From JARRQB01 sp965368585 (GTDB lineage: Bacteria; Pseudomonadota; Gammaproteobacteria; Chromatiales; Chromatiaceae), in assembly GCA_965368585.1 (NCBI GenBank), contig CBDUNM010000088.1, forward strand, positions 1 through 20,741: DNA of 20,741 nucleotides, read 5' to 3'. The position numbers and the translations under genes were made by a program. Below the pieces are notes generated by a model, which saw only the letters and a list, made by a program, of their open reading frames with translations, was not told where the DNA came from and ran no database searches. Each line of letters starts with the position of its first letter. Within the stretch, counting starts at the first letter, position 1. Shown here piece after piece: positions 1 through 7,267 of the stretch.

Positions 1-110
1 ACGAGCCCCGGCGGACGCTGCCCGGTGTTACAACGTTGCGCGACCTTTTCTTTTACGCTTTCACGGATTTCGGCAGCGATGGCCTTGCCATCGAGAATAT
101 TTGCACTCAC
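1..110 (-). CDS. folD: FolD, bifunctional methylenetetrahydrofolate dehydrogenase/cyclohydrolase (N-terminal fragment)
   Basis: Translating the minus strand from a GTG at 110 gives about 36 residues containing ILDGKAIAAEIRESVKEKV and ending in PPGL at the window edge. This is the characteristic start of FolD, which interconverts 5,10-methylene- and 10-formyl-tetrahydrofolate in the cytosol. The rest of the gene, with the catalytic Lys and the NADP-binding domain, lies outside the window. GTG is chosen because no in-frame ATG is found nearby upstream, the FolD-like sequence begins right after it, and an AGGA lies about 10 nt before it. The gene is divergent from the tRNA cluster. Identification rests on the N-terminus only but is distinctive. 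Confidence 0.85.
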   Translation of the reverse strand, partial: MSANILDGKAIAAEIRESVKEKVAQRCNTGQRPPGL

Positions 111-154
111 GGCGCGTGCGTCCTGACTGGTTGGAGAGTACTGGAAAGCCAGTG

Positions 155-160
155 ATCATA
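155..160 (-). promoter_or_regulatory. candidate -10 element for folD
   Basis: The minus strand reads TATGAT here (5 of 6 to the sigma70 -10 consensus), about 45 nt before the folD GTG. At 17 nt spacing the -35 position reads AAGCCA, only 3 of 6. Plausible, based on one good hexamer and position. Confidence 0.35.
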
Positions 161-203
161 GCGCGATTTTGACTTGATGGCTTGGTTTTGGCCGCTTGAG
201 AAA

Positions 204-232
204 TTGACGCCGTCGGGCCTGAACATTATCAT
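204..232 (+). promoter_or_regulatory. sigma70-type promoter of the tRNA cluster
   Basis: TTGACG at 204-209 and TATCAT at 227-232 are separated by exactly 17 nt; each matches the sigma70 consensus at 5 of 6 positions. Transcription would start near 239, about 23 nt before tRNA-Pro. The bases just after the -10 are GC-rich (TCCGGCCTCGC), as is common in promoters of stable RNA genes under stringent control. That regulatory reading is inference. Confidence 0.7.
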
Positions 233-261
233 TCCGGCCTCGCTGATGGATCGCGACGATT

Positions 262-338
262 CGGGGTATAGCGCAGTCTGGTAGCGCGCCTGCTTTGGGA
301 GCAGGATGTCGGGGGTTCAAATCCCTCTACCCCGACCA
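262..338 (+). tRNA. tRNA-Pro (anticodon TGG)
   Basis: 77 nt cloverleaf with the acceptor stem CGGGGTA at 262-268 closing near 328-334 and an encoded CCA at 336-338. The anticodon stem is CCTGC/GCAGG with loop TTTGGGA; the anticodon TGG is at 296-298. The T-loop is TTCAAAT. It reads the CCN proline codons. It is first in a three-tRNA cluster with tRNA-Arg and tRNA-His. Confidence 0.97.
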
Positions 339-389
339 AGAGGAACAGGGATTTCGGCCTGTCGGGTTTGGAATCTCGTATTAGAACTT

Positions 390-466
390 GCGCCCGTAGC
401 TCAACCGGATAGAGCAACGGCCTTCTAAGCCGTAGGTTGCAGGTTCGAGTCCTGCCGGGCGCGCCA
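390..466 (+). tRNA. tRNA-Arg (anticodon TCT)
   Basis: 77 nt cloverleaf. The acceptor GCGCCCG at 390-396 pairs with CGGGCGC at 456-462, followed by discriminator G and CCA at 464-466. The anticodon stem is ACGGC/GCCGT with loop CTTCTAA; the anticodon TCT at 424-426 reads AGA and AGG. The T-stem GCAGG/CCTGC is perfect with loop TTCGAGT. It follows tRNA-Pro after a 51 nt spacer. Confidence 0.97.
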
Positions 467-510
467 TTAGTCGCGCGAGTCGGCGGAACTTCCGCTTACG
501 CCGTTTCAAT

Positions 511-587
511 GGTGGGCGTAGCTCAGTTGGTAGAGCCCCGGATTGTGATTCCGGTCGTCGTGGGTTCGAGTCCCATCGTCCACCCCA
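511..587 (+). tRNA. tRNA-His (anticodon GTG)
   Basis: GTGGGCG at 512-518 pairs with CGTCCAC at 577-583 (one G-T pair). G511 opposite the C584 discriminator gives the extra G-1:C73 pair characteristic of tRNA-His, and CCA is at 585-587. The anticodon stem CCGGA/TCCGG holds loop TTGTGAT with anticodon GTG at 545-547. It is last in the cluster, 44 nt after tRNA-Arg. Confidence 0.97.
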
Positions 588-594
588 GAACCAC

Positions 595-625
595 CCTGCA
601 CGGCCAAGTGGGTTGGCCGTGCAGG
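595..625 (+). terminator. hairpin ending the tRNA cluster
   Basis: A perfect 13-bp inverted repeat (595-607 with 613-625; arms read CCTGCACGGCCAA and its complement) closes a 5-nt GTGGG loop, 8 nt after tRNA-His. There is no long T-run downstream, only CCCTT, so it is either an imperfect intrinsic terminator or a 3' processing/stability hairpin. Its place between tRNA-His and the glyA promoter favours termination. Confidence 0.6.
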
Positions 626-696
626 CCCTTGCTCGAATGACGTCGCATGTGGGGTATTTGACCGAATTCCCCGACGAATAGCATGTTCGCCGCCCT

Positions 697-725
697 TTCG
701 ATGACCAGCTGAGTACCGGTAGAAT
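697..725 (+). promoter_or_regulatory. candidate glyA promoter
   Basis: TAGAAT at 720-725 is a good -10 (5 of 6 match). The -35 position 17 nt upstream is weak (TTCGAT at 697-702). The 10-mer GTAGAATCCC at 719-728 recurs exactly at the putative parC promoter (18275-18284), which supports it being a real element. Confidence 0.4.
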
Positions 726-752
726 CCCAGCTTTCCCGGGAAGAAATCACCC

Positions 753-2009
753 ATGTTCGACAAAACCATGCAGATCTCAGGCTACGACGACGAACTTTGG
801 GCCGCGATTCAGGCTGAAGAACGACGCCAGGAAGAGCATATAGAGTTGATCGCGTCGGAAAATTACGCCAGCCCGCGCGTCATGCAGGCCCAGGGGACGG
901 TTCTCACCAACAAGTATGCCGAAGGTTATCCGCGCAAGCGTTACTACGGTGGGTGCGAGTATGTGGACGTGGCCGAGCAATTGGCCATGGATCGCGTTAA
1001 ACATCTGTTTGGTGCGGACTATGCCAACGTGCAGCCACATTCGGGCTCACAAGCCAATGCGGCCGTCTACATGGCTTTGTGTGAGCCCGGGGATACCATA
1101 CTCGGGATGAGCCTGGCGCACGGAGGCCATCTGACCCATGGCGCCAAACCGAATTTTTCCGGGAAGATCTACAACGCGGTGCAGTATGGCTTGAATCCGG
1201 ACACGGGCGAGATCGATTACGATGTAGTCGACCGGCTGGCGCGGGATCACAGGCCGAAATTGATCATCGCCGGTTTTTCGGCGTATTCCCGGATCGTCGA
1301 CTGGCAGCGTTTTCGTCGTATCGCCGACGAAGTCGGAGCTTTTTTGTTCGTTGACATGGCGCACGTCGCGGGACTGGTGGCGGCCGAGATCTATCCCAGT
1401 CCGGTGCAGATCGCCGACGTGACCACCTCGACCACGCATAAGACGCTGCGCGGGCCGCGCGGTGGCATCATTCTCGCCAGGTCCAATCCGGAAATCGAAA
1501 AAAAACTCAATTCACTGGTCTTTCCGGGCACGCAGGGCGGGCCTTTGATGCACGTTATCGCGGCGAAAGCCGTGGCGTTCAAAGAGGCTATGGAGCCAGG
1601 CTTCAGGGCTTATCAACAACAGGTCGTGCAGAACGCCCAGGCCATGGCTCGGGCCTTTATCGAGCGTGGTTACGATGTCGTTTCTGGTGGCACCGACGAT
1701 CACCTGTTTCTGGTGAGTTTTATCGAAGCGGGATTGACCGGTAAAGACGTCGATGCCTGGCTGGGCGACGCGAACATTACGGTGAACATGAACGCCGTAC
1801 CCAACGACCCGCAGTCGCCCTTTGTGACCTCGGGTATTCGCGTCGGGACGCCGGCCATCACGACACGCGGATTCGGTGAGCGGGAAGCGCGAGAGCTGGC
1901 CGGATGGATGTGCGACGTGATCGATGCACGCGGGGACCGGGCCACCATAGAAGCGGTGCGCCACAAGGCGCTCGAAATATGTGCCAAGTACCCTGTGTAT
2001 CGCGGATGA
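753..2009 (+). CDS. glyA: serine hydroxymethyltransferase
   Basis: The 418-residue product matches bacterial GlyA over its whole length. This cytosolic PLP enzyme converts serine and tetrahydrofolate to glycine and 5,10-methylene-tetrahydrofolate, the main source of one-carbon units. Visible motifs are HIELIASENY near residues 29-38, YAEGYPRKRYYGG near 55-67, the substrate-site HSGSQAN near 96-102, DMAHVAGLV near 201-209, and TTSTTHKTLRGPRGG with the PLP Schiff-base lysine at about K230. The start ATG at 753 matches the usual family N-terminus (MFxKxMxIxGYDDELW) and has GGGAAG 9 nt upstream. nrdR follows after 30 nt, the common glyA-nrdR-ribD order. folD nearby acts on the same folate pool. 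Nothing is unusual. Confidence 0.97.
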   Translation: MFDKTMQISGYDDELWAAIQAEERRQEEHIELIASENYASPRVMQAQGTVLTNKYAEGYPRKRYYGGCEYVDVAEQLAMDRVKHLFGADYANVQPHSGSQANAAVYMALCEPGDTILGMSLAHGGHLTHGAKPNFSGKIYNAVQYGLNPDTGEIDYDVVDRLARDHRPKLIIAGFSAYSRIVDWQRFRRIADEVGAFLFVDMAHVAGLVAAEIYPSPVQIADVTTSTTHKTLRGPRGGIILARSNPEIEKKLNSLVFPGTQGGPLMHVIAAKAVAFKEAMEPGFRAYQQQVVQNAQAMARAFIERGYDVVSGGTDDHLFLVSFIEAGLTGKDVDAWLGDANITVNMNAVPNDPQSPFVTSGIRVGTPAITTRGFGEREARELAGWMCDVIDARGDRATIEAVRHKALEICAKYPVYRG

Positions 2010-2039
2010 CGACCTCGAGTTAAGCGTCGGAACCGCCTC

Positions 2040-2555
2040 ATGCGCTGTCCCTTTTGTCAGGCTCAGGATACGAAAGTGATCGATTCGCGATTATCGGGCG
2101 AAGGCGATCAGGTGCGACGCCGGCGTGAGTGCTCAGTCTGCAAGGAGCGATTCACAACCTACGAAAACGTGGAATTGAATCTGCCGCGGATCGTCAAGAA
2201 CGACGGCCGGCGGGTCAATTTCGATGGGCGCAAGCTGCGTGCGGGTATGAGCCGTGCACTGGAAAAGCGGCCGGTGAGTACCGAGGACATCGATTCGGCC
2301 ATCACGCATATCACGCGTAAACTCATGGCGAGCGGCGAGGGCGAAGTTCCGTCGCGCGCCGTTGGCGAGCTGGTGATGGAGGAACTCAAGCGGCTGGACC
2401 AGGTCGCCTACGTGCGCTTCGCCTCTGTTTACCGACACTTCGAAGACGTCAACGCGTTTCGCGAAGAGATCGAGCGCCTGGAGCGCCAGCCAACCCCGGA
2501 GCAGCGTCGACAACAGCTGGATTTTCTCGATGACCCGGATGAGAAGAAGCGGTGA
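2040..2555 (+). CDS. nrdR: NrdR, transcriptional repressor of ribonucleotide reductase genes
   Basis: 171 residues, slightly longer than typical (about 150-160) because of a charged C-terminal tail. The N-terminal zinc ribbon has Cys3, Cys6, Cys31 and Cys34 in the standard CPxC...CxxC arrangement, with the basic stretch QVRRRRE between. An ATP-cone domain spans about residues 49-139 (VNFDGRKLRAGMSRALEKRP, then YVRFASVYRHF). The family senses dATP/ATP through the cone and binds paired NrdR boxes at nrd promoters. No nrd gene or convincing NrdR box is in this window, so its targets lie elsewhere. Its stop overlaps the ribD start by 3 nt (GTGA), so the two are probably translationally coupled. 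Confidence 0.96.
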   Translation: MRCPFCQAQDTKVIDSRLSGEGDQVRRRRECSVCKERFTTYENVELNLPRIVKNDGRRVNFDGRKLRAGMSRALEKRPVSTEDIDSAITHITRKLMASGEGEVPSRAVGELVMEELKRLDQVAYVRFASVYRHFEDVNAFREEIERLERQPTPEQRRQQLDFLDDPDEKKR

Positions 2556-3682
2556 GCGTCGAGGACGAACGCTGTATGGTGCGGGCGCTGCAAATCGCCG
2601 AGCGGGGCCTGTACACGACCGATCCGAATCCGCGGGTGGGCTGTGTCGTCGTCAGCAAGGGTGAGGTCGTCGGAGAGGCCTGGCACCGCAGAGCAGGCGA
2701 GCCCCACGCCGAGCGTTTGGCGTTGGCCCAGGCCGGCGCAGCGGCGCGTGGTGCCACCGCCTACGTCACTCTGGAGCCCTGTTCGCACCACGGTCGTACG
2801 CCGCCGTGTGCCGACGCATTGATTGCGGCGGGCGTGGCGCGCGTGGTCGCCGCCATGCAGGACCCCAACCCGCTCGTGGCCGGGCAGGGAATGCAGCGCT
2901 TGCGCGACGCCGGTGTTACGACAACGCTGGGGGTTCAGGCGACGCGCGCACGCGAGCTCAACCCGGGCTTTGTCAAACGCATGGAGACCGGCCGGCCGTT
3001 CGTACGCTGCAAGCTGGCGGTGAGCATCGACGGGCGTACGGCGATGGCGAACGGTGAGAGCAAGTGGATCACCGCTCCGGAGGCGCGCGGCGACGTGCAA
3101 CGCTTGCGCGCGCGCAGCTCCGCCATTGTGACGGGCGTGGGTACGGTGCTGGCCGACGATCCGTCCCTGAACGTGCGCCTGACCGCGTTTGAGTTGTGCG
3201 GCGTCGAATCCGCCACCGGTGTGCGTCAGCCGGTACGGGTCGTGCTGGACTCGCGATTGCGTACGCCACCACGCGCGCAGCTGCTCGGTTTGCCTGGCAA
3301 GACCTGGTTGGTCACGACAGTGGCGGCCATGAACAGCGATAGACGGGGCCCATTGGAGCGGGCCGGGGCTGAAATCACTGCGTTGCCGAGCACGCGGCGG
3401 ATCGACCTGGACGCACTGATGACCTGGCTGGGGTCGCGCGAAATCAATGAAGTGCTGTTGGAATCGGGTCCGGTACTGGCCGGGGCGGCGCTGGCGGCAG
3501 GGTTACTCGACGAGTTGATAGTCTATGTCGCGGCGCACGTAATGGGCGACGGTGCGCGCGGCATGTTCCATCTGCCCGGTTTGCTCAACATGACCGATCG
3601 CGTCCAACTGGCGTGGTCGGATATGCGCAGGGTCGGGCCAGATCTACGTCTGACCGCGCGGCCAATACTCCCCGGGAGCTGA
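2552..3682 (+). CDS. ribD: RibD, diaminohydroxyphosphoribosylaminopyrimidine deaminase / 5-amino-6-(5-phosphoribosylamino)uracil reductase
   Basis: 376-residue fusion enzyme for the second and third steps of riboflavin synthesis. The N-terminal CMP/dCMP-deaminase-type domain carries the zinc motif HAE at 52-54 and PCSHHGRTPPC at 76-86 (Cys77 and Cys86). The C-terminal reductase begins near residue 148 (RPFVRCKLAVSIDGRTA), continues with SKWIT and TGVGTVLADDP, and ends with the NADPH-site segment LLESGPVLAGAALAAGLLDE, where the family more often has EGGP. The start is GTG at 2552, overlapping the nrdR stop; no better start fits the family N-terminus. ribE lies 142 nt downstream on the same strand. 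Confidence 0.95.
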   Translation: MSVEDERCMVRALQIAERGLYTTDPNPRVGCVVVSKGEVVGEAWHRRAGEPHAERLALAQAGAAARGATAYVTLEPCSHHGRTPPCADALIAAGVARVVAAMQDPNPLVAGQGMQRLRDAGVTTTLGVQATRARELNPGFVKRMETGRPFVRCKLAVSIDGRTAMANGESKWITAPEARGDVQRLRARSSAIVTGVGTVLADDPSLNVRLTAFELCGVESATGVRQPVRVVLDSRLRTPPRAQLLGLPGKTWLVTTVAAMNSDRRGPLERAGAEITALPSTRRIDLDALMTWLGSREINEVLLESGPVLAGAALAAGLLDELIVYVAAHVMGDGARGMFHLPGLLNMTDRVQLAWSDMRRVGPDLRLTARPILPGS

Positions 3683-3814
3683 AGCAGAGCCTGCGGGGAA
3701 GTTGCCGGTTCAGGCCGCGATCCTGTGAGATCTATTGCGTATCAACACCGGTAGGTGAAATGGATATTGGGAGTGCTGCCCGGGGTGTGCTGCGTGAAAC
3801 GAATGAGTCACTTT

Positions 3815-3818
3815 GGAG
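3815..3818 (+). promoter_or_regulatory. ribosome binding site that sets the ribE start
   Basis: GGAG lies 6 nt before the ATG at 3825, which begins the family-typical MFTGIVQ. A longer in-frame reading from a TTG at 3813 would start inside this site and is rejected. Confidence 0.8.
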
Positions 3819-3824
3819 TTCGCT

Positions 3825-4496
3825 ATGTTTACCGGGATTGTCCAGGCGATAGGAGAGATCACCGCACTCAATGCGCGCGGCGGCGACATGCGGTTGAGCG
3901 TGCAGACCGGAAAGCTCGATCTGACGGATGTGCAACCGGGCGACAGCATCGCGGTCAACGGCGTGTGTCTGACCGCCGTGGCCTTGCGCGGCGATGGTTT
4001 CCGCGCCGATGTGTCGCGCGAGACGCTGTCGTTAACGACCTTGGGTGAACTGCGTCCGGGAAGCCCGGTCAATCTGGAAAAGGCGTTGACTCTCGCGACA
4101 CGTTTGGGCGGTCATCTCGTAAGCGGCCACGTGGACGGTGTGGGTGAGGTGATCGAACGCCGGGACGACGCCCGCTCGGTTCGGTTCAGGATCGCCGCAC
4201 CTGCCGAGTTGGCTCGCTATATTGCACACAAGGGTTCAATCTGCGTCGATGGCATCAGTTTGACGGTCAACGCGGTCGATGGGGCCCGCTTGGAACTCAA
4301 TATCGTTCCTCACACTCTGCAGGAAACCATCGTGTCGGGTTACCGCCCCGGCCGGCGGGTCAATCTGGAGGTGGACTTGGTGGCGCGTTACCTGGAACGA
4401 TTGCTGTTGGGCGATGCCGCCGCGCACCCCGTCGGCGGCGTCAGCGAAGCACTGCTGGCCAGGGCCGGTTTCACCAAGACGCAGACCGAGCGCTGA
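3825..4496 (+). CDS. ribE: riboflavin synthase, alpha subunit
   Basis: 223 residues. The enzyme dismutates two 6,7-dimethyl-8-ribityllumazine molecules to riboflavin and a pyrimidinedione, the last step of the pathway, using the product of ribH further down. The sequence shows the tandem lumazine-binding repeats. The first starts MFTGIVQAIGEI and includes SIAVNGVCLTAV and FRADVSRETL; the second, from about residue 98, has HLVSGHVDGVGEV and ICVDGISLTVN. Slightly longer than the usual 205-220 residues because of a C-terminal tail. It ends 19 nt from the convergent phospholipase gene. Named ribE in the E. coli ribC/ribE convention; some databases use ribC. Confidence 0.96.
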   Translation: MFTGIVQAIGEITALNARGGDMRLSVQTGKLDLTDVQPGDSIAVNGVCLTAVALRGDGFRADVSRETLSLTTLGELRPGSPVNLEKALTLATRLGGHLVSGHVDGVGEVIERRDDARSVRFRIAAPAELARYIAHKGSICVDGISLTVNAVDGARLELNIVPHTLQETIVSGYRPGRRVNLEVDLVARYLERLLLGDAAAHPVGGVSEALLARAGFTKTQTER

Positions 4497-4515
4497 CCAC
4501 CACCGCCTTGGCGCT

Positions 4516-5436
4516 TCAATCGTCGGCGTTTTCCTGCCAGTGCGCCAATGCATTCTGCGCCCAGTATTCACCGGCGGTGATGATATCGGCGGCGCGGTAA
4601 AACTCGTGTGCCTGACACACGTTCATGGGGATCTCGACCAACAGGTCCGGCTGATAGGCGGCCAGCTTGAAGCGGGTGATGGTTTCCTGCATGGTTTCCA
4701 CCGATTCCAGCACGACGTCGAGCAAGGACAGGTCGTTCCTCACGGGCGGTTCGATGCGCTCAATGCCGAGCCTGTCCTGTAGCGCATCGATATAGGATTC
4801 GATTTGTTTGCGGTAACGCGAGGTGGCTTTCGATGGCTGCTCGAGCTTGGCCGCACCGAAGGGTTGGTTGGTGGCCGTTCCCATGACATTGACCGCGATG
4901 GTTATGTCGGTCGGGTTTCTCAAGGTCGGTGCGATGGGTACGGGGTTGAGCAGGCCACCGTCCAACATCCAGCGATCGCGGAGTTTGACGGGCCGGAACA
5001 CGGCCGGTATGGCGATCGAAGCGCGAATTGCTTCGAACAGATTGCCGCGATCCAGCCAGATTTCACGACGTGCCTTGAGATCGGTGGCGACGGCGGTGAA
5101 CGGGATATCGAGATCTTCTATATCGAAGTCCCCAATCAGTTCCTTGAGTGCCGCGATAATGGCGTCGCCCTTGAGCAGTCCCGCCTTGGTTCCCAGGGAA
5201 ATGTCCAGAAACTTCAGTACGTCGAACTCACTGAGTTGACGTACCCAGGTTTCGTATTCATCCAGTTTTCCTGCGGCATAGATGCCTCCGACGAGTGCCC
5301 CCATGGAACTTCCCGCGACCGCCTCGATGCGCAGCCCCGCCTGTCCCAGCACGCGGATCACGCCGATGTGGGCGAGTCCGCGCGCGGCGCCGCTGCCCAG
5401 TACCAATGAAGCGGTTTTGTTCGAGAAATCGGTCAT
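4516..5436 (-). CDS. patatin-like phospholipase family protein (RssA-like)
   Basis: 306 residues from the ATG at 5436. The patatin hydrolase core is complete: the oxyanion-hole glycine loop LGSGAARGLAHIG at about 13-25, the nucleophile elbow GSSMG with Ser44, and the catalytic Asp in DGG at 159-161 (Ser-Asp dyad). Length and layout resemble E. coli RssA/YchK proteins; substrates of such proteins are mostly unknown, presumably phospholipids or acyl esters. No signal peptide is visible, so it is likely cytosolic. A longer reading frame begins at 5622, but the extra 62 residues are not family-like and would cross the divergent ribBX promoter. It sits on the opposite strand inside the riboflavin genes, convergent with ribE and divergent from ribBX. 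Confidence 0.88.
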   Translation of the reverse strand: MTDFSNKTASLVLGSGAARGLAHIGVIRVLGQAGLRIEAVAGSSMGALVGGIYAAGKLDEYETWVRQLSEFDVLKFLDISLGTKAGLLKGDAIIAALKELIGDFDIEDLDIPFTAVATDLKARREIWLDRGNLFEAIRASIAIPAVFRPVKLRDRWMLDGGLLNPVPIAPTLRNPTDITIAVNVMGTATNQPFGAAKLEQPSKATSRYRKQIESYIDALQDRLGIERIEPPVRNDLSLLDVVLESVETMQETITRFKLAAYQPDLLVEIPMNVCQAHEFYRAADIITAGEYWAQNALAHWQENADD

Positions 5437-5528
5437 GGTTGTCGGTTCCGTTGAGGAATAACACGCCCGAGTAAGGGCCAGGTTACGCGGTTGGCGCTTA
5501 ATCAGAGATACAGAGCCGGTGCGTTGTC

Positions 5529-5540
5529 TGCTAATATTAG
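5529..5540 (+). promoter_or_regulatory. candidate extended -10 promoter for ribBX, palindromic
   Basis: TGC TAATAT (5529-5537) is an extended -10 element about 94 nt before the ribBX ATG. The -35 position at 17 nt spacing (TACAGA) is weak, as extended -10 promoters allow. The surrounding CTAATATTAG at 5531-5540 is a perfect palindrome, so the same bases form TAATAT on the minus strand and could serve the divergent phospholipase gene. Confidence 0.45.
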
Positions 5541-5630
5541 CGGCTCGCCTCAGCTCCCAACGATCGTTTGCCGAGGTGTCCGCACCGCCGGTCGCATCGG
5601 TCGATTGGCCCACATGTAGCACCGAACAGT

Positions 5631-6749
5631 ATGGCTTTAAACAGTACAGAAGAAATCATCGAAGACCTTCGTCAGGGGCGGATGGTTGTCATCATGGATG
5701 ACGAAAACCGCGAAAACGAGGGCGATCTGGTGATTGCGGCGGAAAAAGTGACCCCGCAGGCCATCAATTTCATGGCGAAGTACGGGCGCGGTCTGATTTG
5801 TATGACCTTGACCAGGGAGCACTGCCGTCAGCTTCGACTGCCGTTGATGGTGAACGCGGACGATCAAATGGAGACGACCAATTTCACGGTCTCTATCGAA
5901 GCGGCCGAGGGGGTCACCACCGGGATTTCCGCAGCCGATCGCGCCACCACCGTGCTGGCCGCCGTGCAGCCCGATGCCGGCCCGGAAGATCTCGTCCAGC
6001 CCGGACATATATTCCCGCTGATGGCGCAACCGGGCGGAGTGCTGGTGCGGGCCGGTCATACCGAGGCGGGGTGTGATCTGGCGCGCTTGGCGGGTTTGTC
6101 GCCCAGTTCGGTGATCGTCGAGATCCTGAACGAGGACGGCAGCATGGCACGTTTGCCCGATCTCGAGGATTTTGCTCGCGAGCACAACCTGAAGATCGGG
6201 ACCATCGCCGACCTGATCGAGTACCGGGTGCGCAACGAAAAGACCGTCGAGCGGGTCAACGAATGCACCTTGCCGACCGAGTACGGCGATTTCCGCGTCG
6301 TCGCCTACCAGGATATGGTGGACAACGAGGTGCATCTGGCGCTGGTCAAGGGCGAACTCGACGAAACGCGCGCTACCCTGGTACGCGTGCATGTGCAGAA
6401 TACCTTGTGCGATCTGTTGGCCAGTACCTGGGGTGACTGCGGCTGGCCGTTGCGCAGTGCCATGGAACAGGTGGCGCGGTCGGGGGAAGGCGTTATCGTC
6501 ATTCTGCGTAACCACGACACGGCGCGGGAACTGGTGCAGAGGATCCAGGATTATCAATGGCATGCGCCGGACGATGAGATTCCCAGTCGCGGTCGCATCA
6601 AGGATGCGGAGCTGCGCACCTACGGTGTCGGCGCGCAGATCCTGATCGATCTCGGCGTGCAAAAAATGCGCGTGATGAGCGCGCCTAAAAACCTCCATGC
6701 CCTGGCAGGCTTCCATCTGGAAGTGACCGAATTCGTCGATTTCGAGTAG
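5631..6749 (+). CDS. ribB: RibBX-type 3,4-dihydroxy-2-butanone 4-phosphate synthase with degenerate GTP cyclohydrolase II-like domain
   Basis: 372 residues. Residues 1-200 are a complete DHBP synthase, which makes the four-carbon unit of lumazine from ribulose 5-phosphate: DDENRENEGDL at 23-33, TTGISAADR near 96-104, GHIFPL at 125-130 and HTEAGCDLARL at 143-153. Residues 205-372 align with GTP cyclohydrolase II, but the zinc and catalytic signatures are gone. The RCDCG motif has become WGDCG at 268-271, the upstream cysteine position is Asn, and the RQEGRGIG segment is replaced by LRNHDTARELV, while YGVGAQILIDLGV is kept. This is the architecture called RibBX in Proteobacteria, so it should not be annotated as a working RibA. 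ATG 5631 is chosen because family homology begins there. ribH follows after 37 nt. Confidence 0.9.
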   Translation: MALNSTEEIIEDLRQGRMVVIMDDENRENEGDLVIAAEKVTPQAINFMAKYGRGLICMTLTREHCRQLRLPLMVNADDQMETTNFTVSIEAAEGVTTGISAADRATTVLAAVQPDAGPEDLVQPGHIFPLMAQPGGVLVRAGHTEAGCDLARLAGLSPSSVIVEILNEDGSMARLPDLEDFAREHNLKIGTIADLIEYRVRNEKTVERVNECTLPTEYGDFRVVAYQDMVDNEVHLALVKGELDETRATLVRVHVQNTLCDLLASTWGDCGWPLRSAMEQVARSGEGVIVILRNHDTARELVQRIQDYQWHAPDDEIPSRGRIKDAELRTYGVGAQILIDLGVQKMRVMSAPKNLHALAGFHLEVTEFVDFE

Positions 6750-6786
6750 CGTCCCGGCGGGCCGTTATTCGGTTAGGAATTATTGT

Positions 6787-7254
6787 ATGAGCATCAGAGA
6801 AATAGAAGGTAGTCTGACAGTCGATAATGCACGTTTCTGCGTAGTTGTGACGCGCTGGAACAGCTTTGTCGTCGACAGTCTGGAAGCCGGTGCGATCGAC
6901 ACCTTGCGGCGACACGGCGCGAGCGAAGACGAGATAACGGTGGTGCGCCTACCCGGTGCATTCGAGTTGCCATTGGTGCTGGATAAGGTCGCGGCGACCG
7001 GCGACTACGATGCGATCGTCGCGCTGGGCGCTGTCATTCGTGGCGGTACGCCGCACTTCGAATATGTCGCGGGAGAGGCCGTCAAAGGGATGGCGCAGGT
7101 GACCTTGAAGCACGGTATACCCATAGCGTTCGGCGTGTTGACGGTCGATACGATCGAGCAGGCCATCGAGCGCGCAGGCACCAAAGCCGGCAACAAGGGT
7201 GGCGAAGCCGCGACGTCCGCCATCGAAATGGTCAACCTGTTGCGCGCTATCTGA
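6787..7254 (+). CDS. ribH: 6,7-dimethyl-8-ribityllumazine synthase
   Basis: 155 residues, normal family length. It condenses the RibBX product with 5-amino-6-ribitylaminouracil and feeds riboflavin synthase. Motifs visible are RWNSFVVDSL near 23-32, the substrate-loop PGAFELP at 56-62, GAVIRGGTPHFEYV at 81-94 with the catalytic His90, and RAGTKAGNKGGEAA close to the C-terminus. An AGGAA lies 7 nt before the ATG at 6787. It stands 37 nt after ribBX and 13 nt before nusB, so the three are probably one operon. Confidence 0.97.
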   Translation: MSIREIEGSLTVDNARFCVVVTRWNSFVVDSLEAGAIDTLRRHGASEDEITVVRLPGAFELPLVLDKVAATGDYDAIVALGAVIRGGTPHFEYVAGEAVKGMAQVTLKHGIPIAFGVLTVDTIEQAIERAGTKAGNKGGEAATSAIEMVNLLRAI

Positions 7255-7267
7255 ATGCTAACCGATC

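Noticed and set aside
229..417. Minus-strand frame of 62 residues with VEGFEPPTSCSQSRR
   Set aside because: It is the antisense of tRNA-Pro; this peptide is a well-known false protein in databases.
437..769. Frames over tRNA-Arg and tRNA-His on both strands (for example DGTRTHDDRNHNPG and GVAQLVEPRIVIP)
   Set aside because: They are translations of tRNA genes and their complements, not proteins.
3683..3824. Possible FMN riboswitch before ribE, and likewise in the 5437-5630 region before ribBX
   Set aside because: The conserved RFN-element blocks (such as the ACCGGCGGT core) are absent; the resemblance is limited to a short GGTGAAAT.
5568..5630. Longer start for ribBX adding 21 residues
   Set aside because: The extra residues are not family-like; the ATG at 5631 matches the DHBP synthase N-terminus.
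5637..6716. A 359-residue minus-strand frame antisense to ribBX
   Set aside because: It is a shadow of the GC-rich ribBX codon pattern, His/Gln-rich, with no family resemblance.
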